Positions 12,301 to 27,300 are shown, counted from the first letter of the stretch. The stretch is 64,000 nt of DNA from Fasciolopsis buskii (GCA_008360955.1 LUCM01008347.1:9533-73532), one strand, 5' to 3'. Numbers and translations are program-made. Notes: a model not told the origin generated them from the letters alone.

Positions 12301-15300
12301 GATCAAAGCAGTTATCGGTGCTGTTTGTTCACAGTTTGCGGAGGCAGATTGTAACCGAAGCATTCCGTCCCACGTGCAGAATCACAACTAAGTCTTCAAG
12401 GCTGCTTATGAGTTGCCCCTTCTAGTAGCTGTAAGGATTAGATTATGCGATCCTCCACTGTGATCTGAAACGATTCCTTAATGCACTGCTACTCCCATGG
12501 CCCGCTCCCCACATGCTCAGGAGGGAACAGTTGAACTAGGTACACGCACTATGTTCGTCTAGAATTAAATCTGGATCATATTTATGCACCTGTTTAATGT
12601 TTACTCATTCACTTCATTCCGTTACCTTGTTTTCCTTAACCCAGTTGATACTGGCCTTATATAATGTGAGGTAGAGGGTATGATTGTGAATCACTGACAA
12701 CGAGCTTGGTGTTGCCCTAAATGTGTCCATTCACATTGTTGACTGATTTATCCGTAAACTATGTTTATAATTGGGATGCGCTATGAAATTTATGTTAACC
12801 TGATATGTGCTCTAGTTATTTCTTGTTGTCATTTGGACGCCCGTAGCCACTGCATAACCGTAAGCTGCATGTTCCATTTAGCCTCGGTAGATGTCAATGC
12901 CAAAACTAGCAAAAAACCTGCGGTTGTACCACCGATAGGGAGCGTTGGTTCGGTCCCCGCTGCCAGTAGCGGCGGTCGTCGTCGACGTCGTAAACGTGTG
13001 GTGGCTGCCTGTCCTCGAGTTGTGTTGTCAAATAACCCAGGAGGAGCAGAAACCAAGGAACCTTTTACGTTATCTGGTGATTCCCAAGTGACTTCAGTCA
13101 GCGACTTGAAGTCTGTTAGGACGCAAGTAAGCTTAACACTTTTTGCTGTAACGTGGCTGTTCTCGAAACGGTCATCTTCATGTTGCCTAGACGTGGATGT
13201 CCGAAGTTTTAACTCTGACACTGCCGATCACTTTTCCATTTGATAATCTTATAACATGTCAGCTGTTAACGCTCATCCCAAGGGAACTGCAAGCGTCCTG
13301 ATCTGGAATGGTCAAGGTGAAAGTTAAACTCATGCTCCGAAGCGCAGTAAGTGTAACCAACGACGTGCATACCTTTGTGGGAATCAAGATGGTGATGTGC
13401 AATCTTCAGTTGATGTCAGCTTCTTTTCTGGAATCTAGTGGCATTGTTTTATAGAGACAATAGTGCACACTGTTGAATCTCCTGTCTATATCATCTCTTC
13501 GCAGATATTGTTCAGGAACGATTTGTTCGTAATTTCGTTCATTAGGGATTATCCTGGCGCAAACTCCGTGGTCCGCTCGCAGTCATATAGCATACATATC
13601 ACAATCAAAAGTTAGTTTCGGACATGAATCAACGTCAACGCGTACCTATTGAATTATCTGACGTTTCTACTCTTACAAGTGTTATTCACTGCATGTCTGA
13701 CTCACTGGCTCTCTCACTGAAACAAGCAGCCGTAATTCGCTGACCAACTTACATTTATTCTTGCATTTCACCGCTAATTTCCGCTAACTCATCCCCATTC
13801 GCTCTGGCGAATTATTTTAATTTTCTCTTTTCGCTGGAAAAATTGTAGATCCAAATGAATCATCTAGAAATGACGTTATTTCTTGCTGAATGCCCGCATT
13901 ATTTCATAGTAATGAGCCCATGTTTGGATGGTTTTCATGGTGCATCACTGAAGATCGGTGAATTTTATTGTGTAGTGCTCTAAGCGACGCATTTACTTTT
14001 CATTCAATTAATGTTAGATCACTGTTTTTTCCCGCTAGGTGTTTGCTGTGAAAGATAAAGAAGTCGAGTCACTTTTGACTGTTGAAGAAATTCGTGCCTA
14101 TTGCTCCCGATTGTTTGAGATCCAGGTTGAGCACGTGACCAACAAAAGGTTAGCGCTGAATTTTGTCAGATCGTTCATCAAAACAGATAACCTCAGTATT
14201 GATTCAAATTTTGCTATAATTTCTTTTATTGGGATATCTAATATTTTGGAGAGCTGTTGGTTTTCCTTATATAGTTCACTTTATGGTAATCCAAAAGACG
14301 TTTCTTGAATGATCTTAGATGTTTAACCTTTTTATTTTTTCGCTACTGATTTTCACCTACTCTGTCATTTGACGATGCTTGGCTCTTAGATGTCATAAAC
14401 AAGATGGTCGCGTTCCGGCTGTCGCAGAAGCGAAGCCGCCACAGAATCGTGTCTTGATGATGGTAAGTTTTAGTTTGTTTATAAGTTTCTTGCTGTCTCA
14501 ACAGACTTTGGCTTGTTTCTTTATTTTCTAAGAAATTTGAGAAATCAGGAGATACTTTCATTTGTTCTTACGTGCTCTCTGATGAGTGAATTCATTCCGG
14601 ACAAAGTTGGGGTGATTAGCGCATTTTTTATGATGTGACGTTAGGCTCTTGCAATCTCCCCCTTGATTTTATGCTTCCGCGGAAGTGTAAAGCAGTTTAC
14701 TTCACATTCTCAAAGACCTGCTCCACTAGCAAAACAAATCAGAATCATGATGCTGAGATTGCACTCAGTGCGGCTCGGATCATCAGATTTACCAACGGAT
14801 GAATGTTATCCGGCTATGAAGAGACCGATCATGTGCAGCTTATAGTTTCTTGCGTCCGTTGTGGTTATATCACCCGATCTTTCTTTGTTGTTAAACAACC
14901 GCGACGTATTTGGGGTCATATTTTTGCTCGTTAAAATCTAGAGAATAAGAAGTTATTAGATCCCTAGGTAATTTATTCAATTTCGGCGTCTCTATTCAAC
15001 ATGCGCCCATGTTTTTCAAGTTTACCATGACCAAGTAGCGCAGCACTAAATTTGACTAATTAGCATCTGGACCTAGTGGCTCTTCAGTGAGCCGAATTTG
15101 TTCCCCGTGAGTATGACCTTCACTTCGCCGTACACCTTCAGGTATTTGGGTAGTTAGCCAAAATGACTTAAGTCTGCAATTGCAATAATTAAGTACCAGT
15201 ATATGCTTTCTCCACTTACCAATTCATCCGTTTGGTGGTGTAAAAAACAGAAATTCAAGCAATAACCTAAATTCCCCTCCATTTTCAGCCCGAAGAAGCT

Positions 15301-18300
15301 AAAGTTATCCGATATCAATTACCGTCCACCGATGGGGACCCTTTACGGCGCCCATCAAAAGGTAAGTTTGTCCGTGCATGTTTGTCTGAGATCTTAAGGT
15401 CATACCAAATTTAGACGTTGACAAACTCCGGCGCGATTCTCTGCTTAATAGTGCATCACGAACGGACAACTCCTACTGCTATTTATCTTTTACTATCAGC
15501 TAGAAGCCACTCGATATTCGGTAGGAAAAAGAATCAATTCTCAGCTGGTGAATCTGCGCAAATGGAAGTCGATGAGATTGCGAAATAACGGAATTCGAAC
15601 CATCGTATATGTGTATCTGGTGCGCTGGTTGTAGCATTCAAGTTTTTTTAGAGTTTCTAAATGGTTATTTTACAACGACGAGTTTCTCCGAGAACTGTCA
15701 TGACTGATATCGAATGTGGCCACTACGGATTGTCAGTGGTAGGTATTATATCGAGTGTATTGCATTGATCAGAGTTTACTTTAAAAGTCATGCAAAGTTC
15801 AACCCAATTTTCGGTTTCTGCAGCTATTAACTTTATACCAAAATTCGCTGGTTTCGGTCGCCATGCTCCTGCACTAACTACACGGAGAAAAGTGAACGAG
15901 AAATAGTGGATGACCAAGCGCGAGATAATAAGTTGAACAACTACTCAGAAGAGAAGGGATTTCAGAGGCAGGAACAACATTGACTGCACCATTGAGACAT
16001 ATTGCCCACGGTCTCCGGTCATCCCTTGAGAGGATCTCTTGGCCTCCAATCCGGTAACCTAACTTCACCGACACGAACCAGTCCGTTGGTTAAAGTTTGC
16101 ACACTTTTCTCCCATGTCATCGACTGGCCACCTCAAACCATATTCTGACCACTACCTGGCTCGCAGAACAGCATACAACGGGGCAGTCGTTCTGTGGGCA
16201 AGCACAAAACATATTCCAATCAACTTAACTTACGCTGATTAATTGCCAGTTCTAAACATTGAACCCTAGCATCTAGCACATTACACTTAACCTCTAAGTT
16301 ACTGAGGAAATTTTCCCACCGCATTCTATCAATACTATGAAGACAACGGTGTTCGAACACCGAAAGTCTTTGTATATCTTCTGCTCTCCACGACCATGTT
16401 TCGGAGTCCTTGAGGAATACCGACCTCTCTGATGGTGTGTATACCCGACCTTTGATCGATAGCGGGATGTCACGCCGACACCATAGATGTCTCAGGTTGG
16501 TGAATATCAATTGGTTCTTCTTTATGCGTGAGGATACGTCATCCGAAATGTGACCATGTAGCTAAATCTGCCTTCTCGCTCACTTGTTATTATACAAAAA
16601 CAAGGTCCGGTTCCGATCCGTTACTATCTTGTTACGGAGTTTTGCATTTTTGAGGTGAATAATGCATCCCAAACTTACCTATACTATTGTTTAGTCGATG
16701 GAGGAACATTTGTAGAGAACTCGGGTCTTCATTCAGTAGCACATTGACTACCGCTTATTTCAGGCTCGGAAGTTTACTGTTTTGCGCAAATATCAATTCC
16801 TTTAAATACTTGATATGATTCTCTGTAGTCTCTTTCTCAAACTCTTGAAGAAAAGGCGTAGGTGCCTTTTTACTTAAACCATCTGTAACCAAAATGACTG
16901 TCATCAATTAGTTATGTATTCTCGCTCATTTTGGCGATCGAAAGTGGTCCGAGTTCTACCTCTTTTGCTCCTTTTAAATGCTGATGTATCTCAGGGTTAC
17001 GTACTCACAATCATGCTTTTTATTTTATTGGTGATCTGACATCGCCCTCCAATCCACGTTACTGTTTTCTCGTTAATATCACTCTCTACTGCTCTCTTTA
17101 CTAATCTACTGGTCATCAAACCCCATGTCAGTGTCAGCCACGATCATACTGTTCTCGGCTGTTCTCTTGCTTCGTGTTTGGGATGAATCTCTGCTTTGGG
17201 CTGTACCTGCCGTGTTTCTTTCAAGACTTCTCTTTCCTACTTCACTCGAGCATCTCTTATTCTTGGTTAAATTTTGAGACGACTTCACTTCCTTCCACTG
17301 AGTCACTTTCATTACTGGGATTGTTCAGAAGTTCTTCTCTTCGCCGGTTTTGCATTTTTCTCTTCTGGCCTTTCCTGCTGCGCGTAAAGTTTGTTTTCTG
17401 TTCCGCGCCAGAAGACCTTTTTATACCCGCCACTTTTTCTTTATTACACCTGAGTACTGCAGCCATGTGTAGGAAAGAACTTCATCTACCGCTCATTTTC
17501 TTCTTGATCGGGTTCAACGAAAATCCGTTTATTTGATCAATGATCTGTGAGTTTCTCTCGTCCTTTTTTTATTCAGGCGGCCAATCGCTCTTATCAAGTC
17601 TTTCTTTATTCGCCGAATTGCAAAGCCTTGGAGCGTTCTTCTTTAAAATTTCCCAGCTATATGCACTTTGTTTTTCAAACAAGGATCAACAAGCTGAATC
17701 TCACGTGAATGTCCAACGGACGCATTCATCTTTACAGTCTCTTTCGACTCTTTTTACTGTGAATCACTTCGCATAACAAAAAGGTTGTTCTGTTGTCCAA
17801 TATTAATCCTGAGTGTGATCTTGGTATGTTATCTTTTTATTTATGTTGAATTATCATGTGCATGTGGATCTTCTCTCTGTTGTTCAGCTATCATCGTTCG
17901 TTTCATGCGTGATTTCAGGGCGGTAGTGATTTGAACGCATTATGTCTCACTTAAGCATTGCCCGTCTGCATGAGTGTATCCGGTATAGTGCTTACATTGA
18001 GTAAGCATGCACCAGAACCGGTGGATAATTGCACTGAACATGTAAAGAGTGGATACAAAAACTGGTATATAAGCCTCTTAGTTCTGTAAAACGGAAAGGT
18101 GCTTTGCTTCACCGACATGGATTCCACAACGTGCCACGGAATTTTCAAGAGGTTCATACACAAGGAGCTATCGATAATAAATCGTCTCACATTGGAGTAA
18201 GGCGATAGCCTATGATAAGATTGTAGTATATCTATAGAGTTCATTTTTACTTGATAAGCTGCCCCGTCGAATTTATAGTTCCCACTTCCCGAAGCGGTTA

Positions 18301-21300
18301 GCTTTGAGGAACTCAACAAATAACGCGAAGTCATGGAGAGACAAGTGGATCACCGAGGCGAAGCAATTAGTATTGGAGACAAGAAGGTAGTTCGATTTTC
18401 TGCAAACGAAACTGTAGCAAGAAACCTAGGAATTATCGTTTTGTTGTTTCGATATTTCACGGACAAACGACTTGTTCATTCGTCTTCGCGCATTCATTGT
18501 ATCGTTTCTTGTGTTTGTTAGTTTATTCCTTCCGCTTCTTGATATGTTTTTCGACGTTGCTGAGCCATGTCAGGTGGAGTAACTTGGGTCTCACTTTTTC
18601 GCTGTATTATGATAACGAAGGCGATGTTGCGTATGAGAGTTCACTCATTACTGTACGTGAATTATGTATATTTAGTAAAATGCTAAAGCGGACAAATTCA
18701 TCGTTTACCTCTGTCTCATGTATGCCTTCAATTCCTTTCAATACTTTTCTTTAGAGGGATTGATCAATTTGACGGGGAAATCATTTGTATGCATTCTACA
18801 TGAGTATTGCCAAAATGTGATTCGTCGCCCCCCTACTTACCAGACTGTTGTTCAGGAGAACGATCGAAACCCATATCAGTTGACTGTAGTAATAGACGGG
18901 AAACCATGCGCTACTGGATCGGGTCAGAGCAAGAAACAGGCCAGATTGGATGCAGGTGAGTGAATTGATGGTTCAGAATTGCTCCTAGGAATAACTGTTC
19001 GACTGATACTTTGTATCCCATTGCTTATTTTCTTACCTGCTCTACGACAAGTGTCATTCACTACATCGACTGTGTTTGTGACGCACAGCCGTCCTTCAAG
19101 TTCATTAATTAACTTTGCTTGCTCTCATTTGTTATACCAAGGAATAGCCTTCCACGTCTGATAGGGTTTTCTCAACGAAAAAATGGATAGAGAACGTCTG
19201 CTCTACTTCTGTTGTAAATCCTCAGTCAGTTCTATCTCACGGCCGCTACGTCCAACCCCCACTAGCTCCAATTCGAAAAACTAAATCTAGCAGACAAAAG
19301 TTCCTTAATTATTCAAACCAAATCACTTATGTTGGTCTTCTGTAATCCACATTCATTGGTTGATTACTATGCTAGCTAGCGCTATTCATAGACTTCCTCA
19401 TGTTTTTTTCGCTCGCATTATCGTTTCACGTGCAGTGTCGTCATAGAAATGTTAATCATTGACCAAGGTAAAGGATAAACCGAACCAAAATCATTTACCC
19501 TTACACTGATTTTCCCTTTTTGTTTGATTTAATGTTGTTTCTTTCTTTCTCATCCTTTTTGCTCCCTCCGGAAATTGACTTCTTACGTAATTATTTTATA
19601 CATGTACTTAAATTGTGGGTCCGGTGGCTGGCAGGTGGTTATTGCAACAGTCAAAAGTTCATATATTTTTGCTCCTGTTTTTCTCTAACATGAATAAACG
19701 GCTGATTGAGAGCACATGATGTAAGGTTAGCGAGTTTTGACTCATCATAACCGCTACCGACTGATATCGCACTGATTATACTAATCGACGGTTTGAGTGA
19801 AAACGTCACATGAAAAAAGCCAGCGAATAACGATGGATCAAATTAGCCAGGAGGAGATGGATCTGTGAGTGCTGATCAGAGAAAATAAGTATATGCGATT
19901 TGATTTCGATTAATAAGCGAAATTTTTGTCTATTCATCCTGGTTGCTCTCTTTAGAGCTAGAGGGAACGGTAGATAGAGTTGATTATCGATTGACAAGCT
20001 GAATCCAGAACAGACGTTCAATCCTTTCTCTTTTGCGCTACAAAATACGTTAGTACACCGTTTTTTTTGTTCCACGAAATGTCTCGAAATCCCTCTTTGT
20101 ACCTCGCACTGATTTTGTTTCGTCAGAGGAATGCTGAAGGTCATTTGACTTCTGAGTTTTTGTCTGCACTTCCATCTGTTTACGAATCTTTCGATGTATC
20201 TGATGGCGCTAACCGGTTCCTGCTGGGTAATACACAGAATTCCTTGAAAATTACCACTGAGCACATTGAGAAAACACAAGTTCCTTGAAAATTACCACTG
20301 AGCACATTGAGAAAACACAAGTTGGCGAACAAGCTCGTTTTCAGTGATTCGTACTCATGCCATTACATCACTATATATGGGTTTTCATACTGCCAACTGC
20401 GACCCAAAACGCCAAATGTAATTTTGGTGCGTCAGACTGGAAATTTAAAACTACGGATCACCTCACAGCAGGTGTCAGTTATCTGAACTACATGCGATAT
20501 GCTGTTCGTTACTCGGAAGAAGAAACTACACACTCGGTCTGGTTCACCTGTGTGTGAAAACATCAGCATGTGAAAGCGGTCAACATAATGAAAGTCTCAC
20601 TAGTTTATACAATAAACTGGAGGAGTCTTTAAAAGGTCGTTTCTTGATGGTCCGCAAAAATTTCAAAAACCAGTACGGTAATCGTTGAGTGCACAGGACG
20701 AAGTCCGGACGACCTTCATAATGCCGAAGTTCAAATAAAAATTGACGCAGAAACAGTGCTTTTTTTGTGGTGACGTCTGTTCGGTACAGCTGTTCCGCAT
20801 CGAAGCTCCACCTGTTATTAAAATATTGGGTAAGTTTCAATTCCTTTGAAAATTACCACTGAGCACATTGAGAAAAACAAGTTGGCGAACAAAGCTCGTT
20901 TCATGATTCGTTACTGGATGCCATTACTTCACCAAGTATCTTTAATAAAATTTTTCACTATAGGAAAGGGTTGATTATTCAGATAAAAAATAGGTGGGAG
21001 AAGGGATTCTGCTGTTACCATTGCATGAACCTAAATACACAAGAATGTGTTGTGTTAATTGGTTTGTGTCTTAGGGTTTCCATTGGGATCGGAGGGGTGG
21101 GCCAGGGGTTGAAGCGCAACCACAAATTGATTTTTGAGAACACAGTGGATGATTGCGAAGAGGATCGCGCAGCTTCCGCAGTGCTCAAGAGGCGACGCAT
21201 TTGCCAACCTGGATTGGTAACCTATGCTGTTAAAGCCAGGGCCGGAAGAGCTTGCGTTCACATTCACGGTGTGGTAGTTGTGCTAGATGTGAAACGACTG

Positions 21301-24300
21301 TGCTACTAAGTGACTTAATGTCCAGTGCCCAACCACGCGGGTGGTGCTCACCGGATGCGTTCAGACAAAGCGCCTGGTCGTGCGGCCCGATATTATTAGT
21401 CCACCAGGAACATGCAAATGATAGATACCAAAAACGAGGCTGAAGAATCAGTACTTTGTTCTTTAACCATTAATGATACTTACTGGGCGGGAATTTGAAA
21501 CAGAACGAAGCTTTGGCTGCGCAGAATGTCTTATTGATAGCGCTAGTTCAGTCTTCGTCGTGCTATCTCTGCTAGCGTGTCACCTTTGAAATGCCAGAGA
21601 TATGTATACCGGCTTCTCTCCACCGTCGCCCTCCTAGGGAACTTCCTTGTTCGGTCTCTAACATCGTTGTCGATTAATCTAATTGGAAACCTATTTTCAG
21701 TGAATACTCTTCTGAGCGTCTGCAGTTCCAGTTTCAAGAGTATCTTTCTGGTGCCATATTCTTTGTTGTCCTGGCAATCAAACATGCTAATTAAGTTCCT
21801 TCTTCACATTAAGAGTTACAAAAGCTGTTGAAGTTGATGTTATTGCCCATCCCATGTGGTCTTTTCTGTTGTACTTGATCGCCGAATTGAGCCTCTTCTC
21901 GACGACTTAGTCGTACATCTAAGAAAGTATTTCACTGTTCAGCCTCCATCTCTGTTGTGAATTTTCAACATTTGCGGTAGAAGCGAGTTGAAACACATTT
22001 TCAACAGTTGGTTTAGATTTTAGTCGAGGGGTTTGAGTACACGGAAGATGTCAATTCCCACATAACGACTTGTATAAATAGAGCGATTGTATTGACGGAC
22101 TCGCAGTGGTCACGTTCCAAGCTTTGCCAAAGAATAATGTCAAAGCTAGTAGCGGGGACCGAGTGTGGGATCCCATCGCTACGCGATCCTTTGACGGTAA
22201 ATGCGCATTATTAGGAATTCAAACTGGACTAACCACACCGTGGAATGTCGACTCAAGCTTTCCGGACTCTGTATAAGATCAGAGGTTCAACAATTTCAGG
22301 TTGGCAAAGTGTGCGCCCTCTTTGATGAGCTAACTTGCGAAGCTGTATCGCAATCCAGCTCTTCCGGAGTCTCCGACTTGTGTTCTAAAAAAACAATTTG
22401 TGGTTGCGCTTCAGACTCTCTCTTGGCGCACCCCCCGATCCGCAATACCAAAGCCTAGACATACAAAAACAAATTAACACCACAAAATCCCTTCCCCACC
22501 CATACTTTGTAAAATGGGGACCCTAAAATGCCGAAATTTTAATGTTAACAAAGATTATTTATAGTGNNNNNNNNNNNNNNNNNNNNNNNNNATATATAGT
22601 GATGTAACGGCATGAGTACGAATCACTGAAAACGAGCTTGTTCGCCAACTTGTGTTTTCTCAATGTGCTCAGTGGTAATTTTCAATGCCAACTTGTGTTT
22701 TCTCAATGTGCTCAGTGGTAATTTTCAAGGAACTTGTGTTTTCTTAATACACAGAACTTTAGTAATCCCTGAGATAACGGTTCGATCTTCAGTGCCTAAG
22801 AACTGCATAAAATTATATCTGTTGCAACGCTGCAGAATGGTGGAATTTTAGGAGCTATCATTGGCTGTCCGGGCCGCTGCGCTGCTCACGAACCATGCTC
22901 AGTCTATGAGGCTCACTGACCGGACCTAGCCACGTCCTCTTTTTCCACCTTTTACATTATAAAATGCTTAGTGCTAAGTGCAATGTTTCGAATTTCCGTG
23001 CACCTCGGGACGAAGTGACAATATTGTTCGTACGTTAAGTTATCGCCTTTCTCCTGGCCAGATTGATACTATATCCTAGTGAGGCAATTTCTCGCCAAGA
23101 TTTGAAGTTTCCAGCCTTACTATGCCCAATTTCCCCCGGTTTATGGCTGCTTTTTCGGTTAATAACCTCTCAAGATCTCAGGCTGAGTTCGGATGTCTTG
23201 TATAAACTGTGGAAGCATGAGAAGTTACAACCTTAAACAAGAATATTGATCTTACTTGTCGATCTTCATGCATGGATGTGGTTGGAGCTTCTAAACAATA
23301 GGTAGCAGTAGTTTGTTCAATAAATTCATCAAAAATCTTAGGTTTGATGCACTAGAGATTGAAAAATTCTAGACACCTAATTTGTGATTTATTCTAATCG
23401 TCTTTGAATTAGCGAACACTATCCAGTCCACTTGGTGGCCTAGTTGCTTCTCAGCCGAATATCACTTCAGCAGTCAGTTGAATTCCTCCTTTCTTCTTTG
23501 GCGGTATATTGGAGATGCATTAACAACCACTCTCCCAAAGTCCTGATTGACTCCGTTCCAATTGCCAGTCGTTTGTCTTCAGTTCTTTACCCGGGAAATT
23601 TTCGTAAGCCTGTTGCATGTTTTTTTTCCGGATTCAAACCGTGTATCCCTCTATGGGCATGCTTCAATACTATGAACAAATTGGGCAAAACTGTCCCATT
23701 AATTGCACAGTAAACTTGCTGCTGCGAGCTGTCTCCTTTCATTAGTCGAATAGTTTAGTGTTTTGTTTGCTGGGACCGGCAACCATGATCCTGATAATTG
23801 GAGGGGCATGCAGCCACATTGGGCCTGGGCAGACCTAATTGGGTAAAGATCACACGTACAGCAAGCTGTCATCAACCACCAACGTGATCGGCAGATCTGG
23901 GCTTGGAACCCCTTATCCTTTACCTACTTGGCCAGCGCCGTTGCGTGCCCGGAATTCCGCACGGAACTTAGCGGTTTCGCTGTTTTTCAGATTAATCGTT
24001 TCTGATTGACTGACTTCGTTTATTTTCACTCTGTTCGAAGTGATTAAATCATCTTGGTTGCAACCCGGGGTCAAAGCGGTGCAATAATCGGTGTTAATTT
24101 GCACAAGGTCATCGTCATCCTTCAGCGTTAAACAACAGGTGAGGCTCCAAATTGCAGTACGTCCCGAGTGTTTGAGCCGTCTGGTCAAGGTTTTATTGCG
24201 CGAATTTGATTCCGCTCCATACAGAGATGAAAACGTTCCTTTATTGAAGCTTTCTGTGATATCCTAATGGTAAAATGCGCTTTTATTGCCTGATGTTTTC

Positions 24301-27300
24301 GTTGGTTTTGCGCTTCGGATAAACCTCTGCAGTTGATGTTAACACGCAGTTGGTTCAAGATAATCGAGCGTTTTTGGTAAGACGTTTTCCTTCTTGTATT
24401 ATCTTCTTCATACTTTGTGTACCGATACTTCATTCCATTTAAGAGAGTTCGTGAATATGCTTGTCTTTTTAAAGCTCCACATAGCGTGGAATCGGTGGTT
24501 GTGGTTTGTTCTCTATTTGGTCGCCTATTTGGTAGTCACCTTGTTTGAAGTTCATGTTTGAGCTACTGAACCGTTGGCAGTAGTTTGTTTGACTTAGTAA
24601 AGTTTTGTTCCGCTCAATAACGCCACGTCCGCTCAATGAGGGATATCGATGTCCTATTCATGTCATAAGTGAATTGAACGTTGTCAGGATTTCATGTAAT
24701 GTCAGAAAACAAAAGGTCATCCTGTTTTGTGATTGACCATTGATAGGTACGTTATGGTCAAATTGTTTCGCGCCTGCTTGCGCAACCCATTGAGTTTGAT
24801 CATTGGGCTTTATTACTTTTAACTGTTTCATTTTCGGTATCCCGTCCTTTTCAGCTAGGAATGCTTTGGCGCGCTTGATTCCCGATTTCGAAAAGATCGT
24901 CGGGTCAGATTCCCAGTCTAACGGTCCTTCACCTGCCTCGGAACGAGATCTACAACTATTTGACTCAATATCGGTCACAGATCCACGTCTGTACGAATTA
25001 TCTGTAAGAATGGCGCTACCTACTCCATACAACTTATTGCTGGAATGTCTCAATCGAAGCTGTGTTCCTGAATCTGACCTCAAATCAAGTATGGTATCTC
25101 AAGGTCGAAGCAAGCACTTTTTTACTCTACAGCTGAATGAACGTTCAGTCAAAGTAAGCGCACTGAACTAACATAACCTCATCCGCCATCTAATGAAAGT
25201 TCTAATTTCATAACATCAGGTCGGTGCTTCAACGGGCAAAATAATGTGTGTGTGAGTATATTTTATCGATACATGGTCGGGAATAGTATCCGTTTACTTT
25301 GCGAACGTTGACCAGGCATTACCAACTATTTTCAACCCGAGCGTTATGTTACTCAGATCAGACGACGGAGCTGTTTGTGGTAATACCCGGTAACCGGTGC
25401 TGATGTTCCTTACTGAGTTCATCACTGCAATCTTTGTTGCGATAACATGATTTTTTTGCTTCTCTATTTGATTATACAAGGAGTTTGCGATACTTATGTA
25501 AATGAGGCATTCATTGAAGGGCTATCAGATAGGGAAGTGGCTAGGACATTTTTGTTGATGTTCCACTGTGTCAAGGATCTAAGCATCACTTGTCTACTAG
25601 GGATTATAACAGTGCTATATGCCCCATCGGTTGAGTTTAGACATGCAGTGGCGTCCGATGGCCACTGTCAATAGGTTCCAGTGAGATAAACATGGCTGAG
25701 CACTACGTTGTTCACACCTGTTTTTTATCGCTCAGTAGATGTAATTTGGCTTTTCATTGTAATCTGTCGTTTTTTCTGCTCACTAGGCTTCAGATATGTG
25801 ATTACCCTAACGGTTCCTTCTGGGATAGAAATATAACTTGCAGATGGTAATAACTGGTGGACGAAAATGAAGATTTTCTGCTAGTACGGTTTTTACAATC
25901 ACATTCTGAAGTGATCTATCGCGACTCATTGGTGGATCTCTCAAGTGTTTTATTCGTATCCAACTTCTCGCGGACATCCGTTGAGGATTAACAGAAACGA
26001 GGTTGATGGCCCAGCTCTGATATTACATACACCTGCAAACATACATCTGCATTTCCTACACTGCGTCATTAATATGATGAGTCTTATTTGTTATTGCTAT
26101 GAATCTTACAGGTGATGGTGATGATGGTTCTGCTTCAGTCTCCCGTGCTTATCAGATTGACTGCCTCCTTTTGCACACGTGTGAAGTGTCTGTCGCTTCA
26201 CTTTTGTTCCCATGAGCAAATTGAGGAGAGGAGAGATACAGACGATAAAAGCAGGATGTGGTTGACCCACTAATCTCCTCGCTGGATAGTAGGACTTATC
26301 ACTTTAGCGTCATCTGTCGACAAATAGATTGCAGTGTAAATTCCATTGTGATCCCCTAGCATTCTCGTGCACGGATTCCAGACCACTTATCATTGTCATA
26401 TTAAAAGCGAGGGAGCGAAGGCATATCCTCCAGACATCTGGGCAACAATAACCAACAGTAATAAAGTGGCCGATATATAGCCCTGTAGCTGATCCGAAGG
26501 GAATGCCATGAATATATGCAAAAGTAAACACATTTGCTCCTGAGGGGACCGTGACTCAACTTAAACCCAATCTGTGGAAAAACGCGGAATAAGACGACAT
26601 TGGATAAGTCGAGGACCAAATCACCCTTTTAATAGATTTCTTAACACGCATGTAGCTATTCGAATGCAAACAAAACCGGGAGAAAGTTTTCATTATTGAA
26701 CAAATACTTTGAGAGTAGTCGGGACGTTTCTATTTTCGAGCAGACGGGACGATTTATTAAATCCCACCTTTCTGTCCCCCAGGTTCGTTCGAGATTTTGG
26801 CGACTGCATTCATGCGCAGTTCGCGGTTCGTAGTCTTGGTATCATGCATTTTGGGGAAACACTGTCTGTGCAAGAGCGTAGTGGTGTTAGAATAGTGTGA
26901 ATTGAAGTGACGGAGAATAACAGCATGAGTGAATATGCATGCGCTATGTTGGGCCTGAGGGCGCGTTGTATGGCTAGAGGTTTCACATCTTCGAGTTGTT
27001 AATAAAATCACTAGATAAGTAGAGACCGTGTCTTATGGTGCACGGTGTCATTTTGGAACATTCTTCCTGGTTTATGGGCTGTATACTTAATTCTGTATGG
27101 CTAATTAAATCTACAACTCTATTATTTTAGGTCCCTTGTAAAAACAAGCGTGAAGGTCGTCATTTGGCCGCCCAACATCTACTTGCTCGTTTGCATCCGG
27201 AAGTTCAAATGTGGAGTGATCTGTTGCGTATGTATGGTCCTGGTAGCAAACCCGATAAAAAGACTGAGCTGGAAACCATTCAAGGTGCACAAGCTCAAGA

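Noticed and set aside
12761..13243. 160-codon plus-strand frame as a separate gene
   Set aside because: Only 12882-13126 is flanked by splice sites and matches DGCR8 phase; the rest is intron read-through.
13253..13327. Short frame MSAVNAHPKGTASVLIW as an extra DGCR8 exon
   Set aside because: No phase-compatible splice pair joins it to exons 2 and 3, and it has no WW-like motif.
17106..17466. Basic minus-strand frames in DGCR8 intron 5
   Set aside because: Two overlapping frames with low-complexity Lys/Arg/Ser composition and no start, splice or domain evidence.
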